From Pleurodeles waltl (lineage: Eukaryota > Chordata > Amphibia > Caudata > Salamandridae), in NCBI RefSeq assembly GCF_031143425.1, contig NC_090439.1, positions 642,073,465 through 642,137,464 on the forward strand: a stretch of DNA of 64,000 nt. Reading direction: 5' to 3'. Below, piece by piece: positions 43,456 to 52,479 of the stretch (within the stretch, counting starts at the first letter, position 1; every line of letters starts with the position of its first letter). The position numbers and the translations under genes were made by a program. The notes beneath the pieces were generated by a model. That model saw only the letters and a list, made by a program, of their open reading frames with translations, was not told the DNA's origin and made no database searches.

Positions 43456-46400
43456 CTATCCTGATGTACTTCCCTGTTTGAGGCGACAGAACAAGGACCC
43501 AGGCCCACAACAGCAGGGGCATGCTCCAGTTCTTCGCCTTCCTGACTCCAATTGGATCCCTCTGTCCATACTCTCAGGGCCCACTAAGCCCATCCATGGG
43601 GAACCTTTCTCCTTTCCTGCGGATCCCATCTGTGCAGCACCTAACCTTACATTGCTCACAGATGTATCCCAGGAGCAAGATAGTACCACCAGGACCAACC
43701 CAGTGGTGTTGCCCATTCTATCCCCGGGGTGTGACACTTGTCCCCTCCCCAGGGATAACTCTGTCCACCCGGACAGCAAGCCACTGTGGTTACTGACAGT
43801 TGTCAGGGATGAGAGCCAGGCCCCAGGCCTCTCAAAGCTTTCCCACCACTGTGGCTGTGGAGAGTGGGGGGCGGTAGCCCCAGGTGCTGGGCACCCTTTA
43901 ACCACTCTCCCTTCCACCAGGTCAGGGATGACAGCCTGAACCGGGTCCTCCCCTCTGGGGCTCTGTACCCTCCCTCCTGGAGCGGTACCCCCAGAGTCCA
44001 CCATGGTCAGGGTGCTTATAGAAGTCGCCCTGTACCATTCCTCCACCAGTGCAGGGCTGTTAACCTGCAACTGGCCCTCCAACCTGGGGTCTGTACCTTC
44101 AGGTTGGACTAGGGCCCGGGGTGAGGCTTCCCTCCCCCTGCCCTCCCTTCTGGGGTCCAGCACCCTCCAACTAGGAGTGGCCTCCTCAGAAGACAATAGG
44201 GTAGGGGCACTGTTATCAGTAGCCCCTCTCTCCAGGTCCGGGGGGACACCCTGAACCTGGTCTTCCAGCCCAGGGTCTGTACCCTCAGACTGGATCACTG
44301 CCTGGCAAACCAGGACTTTCTGGGAGGCACACCTACCCCCCACCAGGTCAGAGTTTAACCTCTGCACCTGACCATTCAACTCAGAGTCGCCACCCTGAAG
44401 TTGAACAATTGCCTGGCACGCCAGGACTTCCTGGAGGGCACACTGACCCTCCACCAGGTCAGAGTTTAACCTCTGCACCTGACCATTCAACTCAGAGTCA
44501 CCACCCTGAAGTTGAACAATTGCCTGGCGCACCAGGACTTTCTGGGAGGCACACCTACCTCCCACCAGGTCAGAGTTTAACCTCTGAGCCTGGTTCCCCA
44601 ACCCAGGGTCACCACCCTGAGGTTGGGCAATTGCCTGGCACGCCAGGACTGTCTGGGGGGCACACCGACCCCCCACCAGGTCAGAGTTTAACCTCTGAAC
44701 CCGGTTATCCAACCCAGAGTCAGCCCTCTGAGGTTGAACAATTGCCTGGCACGCCAGGACTTTCTGGAGGGCACACTGACCCTCCACCAGGTCAGAGTTT
44801 AACCTCTGAACTGGGCCATTCAACTCAGAGTCACCACCCTGAAGTTGAACAATCGCCTGGCACGCCAGGACTTCCTGGAGGGCACACTGACCCTCCACCA
44901 GGTCAGAGTTTAACCTCTGAACCTGGTTCTCCAACCTAGGGTCACCATCCTGAGGTTGGACAACTGCCTGGTACACCAGGGCTTTCTGGGGGGCACACCT
45001 ACCCCCCACCAGGTCAGAGGTTAACCTCTGAACCTGGATATCCAACCCAGAGACACCACCCTGAGGTTGAACCATTGCCTGGCAGGCCAGGACTTTCAGG
45101 GAGGCACACCTACCTCCCACCAGGTCAGAGTTTAACCTCTGAGCCTGGTTCTCCAACCCAGGGTCACCACCCTGAGGTTGGGCAATTGCCTGGCACCCCA
45201 GGACTTTCTGGGAGGCACACCTACCCCCCACCAGGTCAGAGTTTGACCTCTTCACCTGGTAAGCCAACCCAGAGTCACCACCCTGAGGTTGAGCCATTGC
45301 CTGGCATTCCAGGACTTTCTGGGGGGCACATCTACCCCCCACCAGGTCAAAGTTTAACCTCTGAACCCGGTTATCCAACCCAGAGTCACCACCCTGAGGT
45401 TGAATCTTTGCCTGGCATGCCAGGACTTCCTGGGGGGCACTCTCACCCCCCACAAGGGACACGCCGTCCCCAAGGGCCACACAAGAGTCTGGTTGGCGCA
45501 GGTCTCCCGACCTCTGCCCATCCGGCAGAGTCTGGGTTTCCCCCAAACCAGAAACGGTCTCACCTGGGTCATTCCTGGGGGGCTCTGCTCTCAGAGCTGA
45601 CCCCTGACTTTCAAGATCCTCCACTGGGGTCTGCCACCCCCTCTCAACCCTATGTCTGGACTTCTGCACCCCCTCACTAGGAGTGGTACTGCCAGACACC
45701 AGAACTGTTGGGATGCTGTCTACAGTCATCCCCCCAAGTTCTTCTGACACTGCGGGGCTTCCCTCAAAAGGTGGCCCTACGGTACAGGTTAGGCTCTGAG
45801 ACCCACCTGGGACACTACAATCCTCTCCCACCTCACTTGGTCGGGAACCACCTAGACCACTCCCTTCAGGAGCACCCCCAAATGCCTCTTCAGACTCTCT
45901 GGTACTCACCCAAAAGTCTGCCTCCACTGTAAGTTCCCTGGGGTCAGAGAACTCACACTCCACCTGGTGTTGGCGTAGCTCTGGAAAATAAGGACCAGAC
46001 ATATGCTCTCCAGCAATTACATCACTCTGCCCTTCACATGTATTAACCACAGTACCCTTCACCCAACCACCTAGTAACTCAGCCTTGGAAAAGCACTCTA
46101 CATCACCCTCTTGAGACTGGTGAGACAGTTTCTGTCTGTCCCTGACACTCAACCCATACTCTTCTGGGATGTCTCTACACTCTATATCCAGGACGTCCAC
46201 CAGGGGGGAACCCTTTTCTCTGTCACTCTCTGTTAGAGTCAGTAAAGTGTCCCTCCCCCCAGTAGGAATATGACTCCCTTTGCCAGTTCCCCAACCCTCC
46301 TCAGGGACCCTGTGCATAACGGGAACTACCTCATACCCTTGAACCACCCGGGGTGTGTCAACTCCCTTCTTCAAGTTGGGCACCACATCTCTGGGCTTGT

Positions 46401-46857
46401 GCCCTTCTTCAGCATTACTAGATGCAAGATTTTTGCTGCCACCATCTGAACTGGACTCAGCCCTTCCGGCCTCCAGTTTCAGCTCTTTACAGCTCAGCTC
46501 TTGAGCTGCAATCTTTTCTTCTTCCAGGGCTAAGAGACTTGCTGCCTCAGCCCTTTCAAGAAACTCATCTAGCTCTTCCATCCACCGTGCTTGAGCCATG
46601 AGCCATTCTTTTCTCACTGGGTCTCTTTCCTCATCTGAGTAGTCCTCCTCCTCCTCTGAGGGGTACTTAGTCATTTGGTTTCTTGCTGCCTCTCTCTCTG
46701 CCCATCTGTCTTCCTCCCAGACTATGTAGGCATGTAGCATCTCTGCTTTAGTAGATCTCTTTGCTACAGGAAGGCCACATTCTCTGCAAAGCTTCCTTAG
46801 GTCAGCCTTAGTGAGGTGGTCAGTAGGCAAAAAGAATAAGTAGGTAAGCGATCCCAT
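43456..46857 (-). CDS. gag-like protein of the LTR element: SAP-like N-terminus and 37-aa repeats (1133 aa)
   Basis: The frame starts at 46857, about 200 bp after the 5' LTR, and is open to a stop just before the polypurine tract. Residues about 13-50 (LTKADLRKLCRECGLPVAKR, then STKAEMLHAYI) match a SAP-type DNA/RNA-binding helix pair. Residues about 50-125 are acidic and helical with coiled-coil character (EEEEDYSDEERD, then ERAEAASLLALEEEK). Residues about 467-873 hold eleven copies of a 37-aa repeat (DLVGGRCAPQKVLACQAIVQ type), then degenerate copies and a Gly/Ser/Cys-rich end. No retroviral capsid, zinc knuckle, protease or polymerase motif is seen. I infer a structural, nucleic-acid-binding role as gag; the product could also be a host-derived passenger. 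Confidence 0.75.
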   Translation of the reverse strand: MGSLTYLFFLPTDHLTKADLRKLCRECGLPVAKRSTKAEMLHAYIVWEEDRWAEREAARNQMTKYPSEEEEDYSDEERDPVRKEWLMAQARWMEELDEFLERAEAASLLALEEEKIAAQELSCKELKLEAGRAESSSDGGSKNLASSNAEEGHKPRDVVPNLKKGVDTPRVVQGYEVVPVMHRVPEEGWGTGKGSHIPTGGRDTLLTLTESDREKGSPLVDVLDIECRDIPEEYGLSVRDRQKLSHQSQEGDVECFSKAELLGGWVKGTVVNTCEGQSDVIAGEHMSGPYFPELRQHQVECEFSDPRELTVEADFWVSTRESEEAFGGAPEGSGLGGSRPSEVGEDCSVPGGSQSLTCTVGPPFEGSPAVSEELGGMTVDSIPTVLVSGSTTPSEGVQKSRHRVERGWQTPVEDLESQGSALRAEPPRNDPGETVSGLGETQTLPDGQRSGDLRQPDSCVALGDGVSLVGGESAPQEVLACQAKIQPQGGDSGLDNRVQRLNFDLVGGRCAPQKVLECQAMAQPQGGDSGLAYQVKRSNSDLVGGRCASQKVLGCQAIAQPQGGDPGLENQAQRLNSDLVGGRCASLKVLACQAMVQPQGGVSGLDIQVQRLTSDLVGGRCAPQKALVYQAVVQPQDGDPRLENQVQRLNSDLVEGQCALQEVLACQAIVQLQGGDSELNGPVQRLNSDLVEGQCALQKVLACQAIVQPQRADSGLDNRVQRLNSDLVGGRCAPQTVLACQAIAQPQGGDPGLGNQAQRLNSDLVGGRCASQKVLVRQAIVQLQGGDSELNGQVQRLNSDLVEGQCALQEVLACQAIVQLQGGDSELNGQVQRLNSDLVGGRCASQKVLVCQAVIQSEGTDPGLEDQVQGVPPDLERGATDNSAPTLLSSEEATPSWRVLDPRREGRGREASPRALVQPEGTDPRLEGQLQVNSPALVEEWYRATSISTLTMVDSGGTAPGGRVQSPRGEDPVQAVIPDLVEGRVVKGCPAPGATAPHSPQPQWWESFERPGAWLSSLTTVSNHSGLLSGWTELSLGRGQVSHPGDRMGNTTGLVLVVLSCSWDTSVSNVRLGAAQMGSAGKEKGSPWMGLVGPESMDRGIQLESGRRRTGACPCCCGPGSLFCRLKQGSTSG
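44237..45455 (-). repeat. 111-bp coding tandem repeat (11 units)
   Basis: The period is exactly 111 bp (for example CACCAGGTC at 44341 and 44452), which keeps the frame and encodes 37 residues per unit. Units differ by scattered substitutions (GGRC or EGQC; VQPQGG or VQLQGG; DNRVQ, ENQAQ or NGQVQ). Some adjacent units are closer to each other than to others, which suggests expansion by duplication. The + strand is also largely open through the array because the period is a multiple of three. Confidence 0.9.
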
Positions 46858-47033
46858 TCTGATAGGATCTTACCAGCAAAAACCAAAATCCAAAGTCCAA
46901 AATATCAATAGTATATCCAGGAGGACATCAGAGACCAAAAGTCAAAAAGAGATGAAAAGTCAAGTTGACCTTCAACTGTGGGTAGGTAGTGAAATACTTA
47001 GCTACTGTATGTCACTGCACAAACACAAGTCCT

Positions 47034-47054
47034 ATCCTCACCGCTGATCACCAA
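47034..47054 (-). promoter_or_regulatory. putative primer binding site
   Basis: Directly after the 5' LTR on the minus strand the sequence is TTGGTGATCAGCGGTGAGG. The TGG start suits the CCA end of a tRNA, and the rest resembles a leucine-type acceptor/T-arm complement with one extra base. The tRNA identity is tentative. Confidence 0.45.
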
Positions 47055-49313
47055 TGTTAGAAATGGGGTTTTTGGTTGGCAGTTAGGTTGCCCTCTGTCC
47101 AAGCAAGAACCCTCACTCTAGTCAGGGTAAGTCACACACAATCCAAAATCAGCCTGTGCTCACCCTCCGGTAGCTTGGCACGAGCAGTCAGGCTTAACTT
47201 AGAAGGCAATGTGTAAAGCATTTGTGCAATAAATCATACAACACCATAGCATAACACCACAAAAATACACCACACAGTGTTTAGAAAAATATAGAATATT
47301 TATCTGGATAATTGTAGGTCAAAACGATCAAAGTTGCAATACGAATTTGTAAGGATATCACTGAGAAGTGATATTAAGTGTCTTTAAGTCTTTAAAAAGC
47401 AATAAAAGTGTCTTTCAAGCACAGAGTACCTGGTTTCTGGTGGGAAATCTCCTCAGAGGGCCACAGGAGAAGAGATGCGTGGAAAAAGGGGTGTGTGCGT
47501 CGATTTCTTCCCAGCACACACAGACTTGCGTCGTTCTTTTCCACGCTGGGAAGTCGGGCGTCGTTTTCCGGCGCGCAGACAGTCTCTTTTTGTGGATCGC
47601 GGGGATTACCAGATGTCCCGGGTCTGTGCGTGGATTCTCCTGCTTATTTTCCGGCTGCGCGTCGTTCTGCGGGGCTGCGCGTCGAAGTTTCGATCTCACG
47701 GTAGGCGTCGCGTCGATTTCTCCTTGGAAGTCGGGCGGCGTTGTCCTTGCGAGGCCGTGCGTCGAAATTTTGGTCTCACGGCAGGCGTCGCGTCGATTTC
47801 TCCTTGGAAGTCGGGCGGCGTTGTCCTTGTGAGGCCGTGCGTCAAAGTTTCGCACTCACGGTAGGCGTCGCGTCGATTTCTCCTGGAAAGTCGGGCGGCT
47901 TTGTCCTTGCGAGGTTGTGCGTCGAAGTCTCGATCGTCCCGAGGGCGTCGCGTCGATCAGCGTCGGTGTGCGGCGTTTTTCTCGCCGCGAAACAAGCTGT
48001 GCGTCGAAATTTTCAGCGCACGGAGCGTCCAAGTGAAAGGAAGAAGTCTTTTTGGTCCTGAGACTTCAAGGAACAGGAGGCAAGCTCTATCCAAGCCCTT
48101 GGAGAGCACTTTTACAGCCAGACAAGAGTTCAGCAAGGCAGCAGGGCAACAGCAAGACAGCAGTCCTTTGTAGAAAGCAGACAGGTGAGTCCTTTGAGCA
48201 GCCAGGCAGTTCTTCTTGGCAGGATGTAGTTTCTGGTTCAGGTTTCTTCTCCAGCAAGTGTCTGATGAGGTAGGGCAGAGGCCCTGTTTTATACTAAGTT
48301 GTGCCTTTGAAGTGGGGGTGACTTCAAAGAGTCTCTAAGAAATGCACCAGGCCCCCTTTCAGCTCAATCCTGTCTGCCAGAGTCCCAGTAGGGGGTGTGG
48401 CAGTCCTTTGTGTGAGGGCAGGCCCTCCACCCTCCCAGCCCAGGAAGACCCATTCAAAATGCAGATGTATGCAAGTGAGGCTGAGTACCCTGTGTTTGGG
48501 GTGTGTCTGAGTGAATGCACAAGGAGCTGTCAACTAAACCTAGCCAGACGTGGATTGAAGGGCACAACAATATTTTAGTGCAAAGAAATGCTCACTTTCT
48601 AAAAGTGGCATTTCTAGAATAGTAATATTAAATCCGACTTCACCAGTCTGCAGGATTTTGTATTACCATTCTGGCCATACTAAATATGACCTTCCTGCTC
48701 CTTTCAGATCAGCAGCTGCCACTTCAACAGTGTATGAGGGCAGCCCCAATGTTAGCCTATGAAGGGAGCAGGCCTCACAGTAGTGTAAAAACGAATTTAG
48801 GAGTTTTACACTACCAGGACATATAACTACACAGGTACATGTCCTGCCTTTTACCTACACAGCACCCTGCTCTAGGGGATACCTAGGGCACACATTAGGG
48901 ATGACTTATATGTAGAAAAAGGGGAGTTCTAGGCTTGGCAAGTACTTTTAAATGCCAAGTCGAAGTGGCAGTGAAACTGCACACACAGGCCTTGCAATGG
49001 CAGGCCTGAGACAAGGTTAAGGGGCTACTGAGGTGGGTGGCACAACCAGTGCTGCAGGCCCACTAGTAGCATTTAATCTACATGCCCTAGGCACATGTAG
49101 TGCACTCTAATAGGGACTTACAGGTAAATTAAATAGTCAATCATGGATAAACCAATCAATAGTACAATTTACACAGAGAGCATATGCACTTTAGCACTGG
49201 TTAGCAGTGGTAAAGTGCTCAGAGGTCAAAAGCCAACAACAACAGGTCAGAAAAAATAGGAGGAAGGAGGCAAAAAGTTTGGGGATGTCCCTGTCAAAAA
49301 GCCAGGTCCAACA
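47055..49313 (-). repeat. 5' LTR of the young element (minus-strand sense)
   Basis: It has the same length (2259 bp) and termini as 41159-43417, with a constant offset of 5896 and only about six mismatches seen. It is followed by the CTGTG duplication at 49314-49318. Confidence 0.92.
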
Positions 49314-49318
49314 CTGTG

Positions 49319-50600
49319 TTTGTCAATGTCATAAGGTAAGAACCTCACCTAACCCAGATTAGCATCAGCATGTGGAACTTCATGCGAAAACAGTTTAGAA
49401 AATGAATTTGGAAAAACATCTAGCTAAAAGAAAACTATTTAAACAGTGAAGTTTGTACCTAGAAAGAAAAGGTACAAATGTTCATTCAGTCACATTGTCA
49501 TATCTACCTATCCTCTGTATGGATCAGCAACAAGTCAGTCTTCGTCCTCAGGTCATCCATCGATCAGCATCATATCAGGCTTGCAAAAGCATGAGCCCAA
49601 TGACAGAATCTCGAATCGCCTTGACATCTCTCTCCATCCGTCTTATCTGAAGTTTTCCCTCTTTATTACGGCATTATATCAAAATCACCCAGACTATCCC
49701 CCAATTACAAATTGGCCAATTAATCAATTTACTCTAACCAATAGTTTCTATAATTCAAATCTCTGAATTCTAATATTACACAGTTCTCAGATTGTTGATT
49801 GGTTCACTTGGCGATGTTCTCATCATCTGGCTCTTCAGGTATCGAAAATGTTGCATCCTCCTCTCCAGTCAGTGTCTCTATTGTTCGAGTCCTGGGAAAG
49901 TACGCTCTGAGCGCTTTACACAGTAGTTGATATATTCTAGTTCCATCGTCTCCTGTCCGTCGGTTCATTCAAAGGTTTCAGCTAAGCAAATTTTTATTAA
50001 ACAATAAGAAGTCCACGGTTAGTCTGATTTGTCGGCATCTTTCCATTGAACGCTAAAATTCAGCTTCTGCACGAGGCCTGGCAAAACTAGGCCACGACTT
50101 GGGCTAAGTTAAGCTCAACAATATAATGCAAAACATAAGTTATATACCTCAATATGACATACTACTACATTATTCTAATACATTTTCAATATTTCACATA
50201 TGTTAGTCGTTCTTTTAATATAATTTGTGAATCTTGGCGACCGCTCTCCAAGGTCACAATTTCAAACGCGCACATTATTTTCTGCATTAGTAATTTTCTA
50301 CATTCCTCATTATTCAAAATGCATAAACATTTGTTAATGATTTCTAATTAAGACATTTGCGTTAACAGGGGAATTCTGTCCACATTTCCTGTGCCATGCT
50401 AGCCAGCTTAGTGTATTGCAAAATTTGTCTTGGACTAACACCAAAGTCTTCATGCACTTCCTGGAATGTAAGAAAAGTCACTCTAGGGAACACATTATCA
50501 AGGATGTAGCATCCTCCCTCCCGCAGTTGTCATGGTGCCGCTTATATGGCGGAAGAGTTTTAAGTCCCGTATAGTCAACTATCTGGCAAAAGGTGCATGT
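49319..50600. other. no gene seen; right flank of the LTR element
   Basis: AT-rich DNA. The frame 49446-49766 (+) is Ser-rich with no domain. It may be part of an older LTR-like repeat interrupted by the young element, as the texture continues from 40831-41153. That is inference only. Confidence 0.3.
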
Positions 50601-51190
50601 CTGACCACCCGGGAGACAACCCTCCCCTAAAGAACTGTATTCTGGCATACCACATAGGGATATGAAGAATCCAGGCCTCTGCCCACATGAGTAGAACTGG
50701 TAGGGTCTCTATACCATAAGTTCCATGCAGGAGACTTTTCTTTCCAATTATCATCTGTGGTCAACCTCTTGGCCATGTAATAATATAAATCCAAGTTTGG
50801 GAGGCTCACGCAACCCGACTCCTGGTCCAGGAACAAGACCTCTTAGCGCCACTCTGCTCCCCACACACACCAATGATGCCAGAATGTTGTTGAGCTTCTG
50901 AAAAACGGAGAGTCCTAAGAGAGAGAGCGAATTCTGGAGGTGATACAACAGCGTGGTAGAAGGATCATCTTCACGATCGCTATTCACCCAGCGATGGAAG
51001 TATATTTCAAAATCGCATGAATGAGACCAATCCCTCTGGCACTCATCCCGTGTTATCTGTATATCGGTTTTCGGCCATCTGCATGATCTGAATGCCAAGG
51101 TATCGAAAGCTGTTCAGCTCCCAGTAGAGGTCCAGTTCAGGGAGCTGGTCCTCTGCGCATCTTGCCGGTTTTATGTACTTCATTAAGTTG
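50600..51190 (-). mobile_element. L1/Tx1-like LINE fragment
   Basis: On the minus strand one frame reads ELNSFRYLGIQIMQ (about 51120-51080), the post-palm block of L1/Tx1 reverse transcriptase. Further on, the frame 50836-50627 has CVSLPNLDLYYYMAKRLT, matching the Gly-Leu-x-Leu-Pro-x-Leu-x-Leu-Tyr-Tyr-x-Ala segment. The stretch between is frame-shifted. It is a short fossil truncated at both ends. Confidence 0.7.
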
Positions 51191-52471
51191 CTCATACGTA
51201 AAAGAACAACATATCATACATTTGCTTTTGTTAGAAGTTGCATCTTAGTCCATTTTGAACACAGACCTAGTTTTTTCTTATCGGAGATTAACAGCTAACG
51301 TATGTTTCACCTCCTGATGGAGTACAGGTCTGCAACTTTTTCAAGGCTGTAAATGGTAACAATGCATACAATTCCATGATTAATAGTCAAATAAACTTGT
51401 GAAGATGGTGTCACTCGAGTGCTGCCGTGCACATGTGTTGCTACTGAGAACTCGTACGATGTGACAGACTGATGAAAACATTTGTGATAACACGTGAGAC
51501 AAAAAAACGAGATTGGTATAGAATATACTCATATTATTTGTCTTTTTGTGAGTAATGTGTGCGCACCTGCATGATCAGAGAAAGTGAGGTGTTTAAGGTG
51601 GATTTTTTTATACTAAGCTCTTAGGGCACAGGCACTGGCCAAGGTTTTCTCTAGTAAGCGGTCGGTGAAAGTTAACCTGAAGATGATGCATTGATGATAC
51701 CTTTTTCCATAGGTATAACTATATCTCTATTGTGGTTTGTCAATAGGAGGAAGAAACATTTGTCAAATGTGGTTTACCCACGATATAGAGACTAATATGA
51801 ATACATTGAATAGGGTATGTCACCAAAAAGCATCTTCTGATTTGAAATAAAGGTTTATGGGTTAGCTGTTGATCCCGACTGAGAATGAGGAAGATAGGGG
51901 GACTAAAGAGGTCTGTTACTCCTGTTGCCATACCTTGCTATTGTTGAGCCATCGGGTAGGCCTGAAGAGCAATTAGCACAGGCAATTAGGAGTAACTACG
52001 TGGAGGGAGGGCGTGGCTCAAAGTACACGGCTGGGAAGGCAGGCCAATGGGGCATTAAGGGGGAGGGGTCTACATGGGTGGCAGAACGTGATGGTTCAAA
52101 TCACAGCATGTCGTAATTACATACGGCAAGTGTGTAAACTCTAATGCCGTACCTTGCAGGCGACGGGGAATCAGGAAGGTAGAGAAAATAATCAGGGAAG
52201 GCAGTTTTGAGGGTGGGTGAACACTGGGAAGTGAAGGGTCTCATTGCAGAGCAAGAAGGGCAAAAACGGGAAAGTGGATACAGGGGTTAGGTGAAGAAGG
52301 CCACCGTCACCCGTTTCATCACGTCCTCTTCTGTCATGTACATAATACATGCCAGTGGACCTTAAACATCTTATTATTTGGCTTGACACTTTTTCATTTA
52401 TCTTTCCAATTATTTTGTTGTTCTCAGCCCATTCCGAACAAAACATTAATATTGTCAGAGTCAAAATGTGG
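51191..52471. other. no gene seen
   Basis: Unassigned DNA. Short open stretches such as 52659-52192 (-) and 51925-52116 (+) show no domain or exon context. Confidence 0.3.
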
Positions 52472-52479
52472 TGTAATAC

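Larger units (their letters stand above)
41159..49313 (-). mobile_element. complete young LTR retrotransposon (8155 bp), gag-like ORF only
   Basis: Two 2259-bp LTRs flank a 3.6-kb interior. The whole is bounded by a perfect 5-bp duplication CTGTG (41154-41158 and 49314-49318). I count about six substitutions between the LTRs (41615, 41868, 41934, 41999, 42119 and 42675 against the copy 5896 bases downstream), so the insertion is recent. On the minus strand the order is LTR, primer site, one long open frame, polypurine tract, LTR. No protease, reverse transcriptase, RNase H or integrase is present, so it must use enzymes of a related autonomous element. Related, older LTRs occur at 9740 and 39375. 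Confidence 0.9.

Noticed and set aside
44237..45455. CRISPR-like regular repeat spacing
   Set aside because: The units are contiguous 111-bp tandem copies without distinct spacers, lie in an open coding frame and occur in a eukaryotic LTR element.
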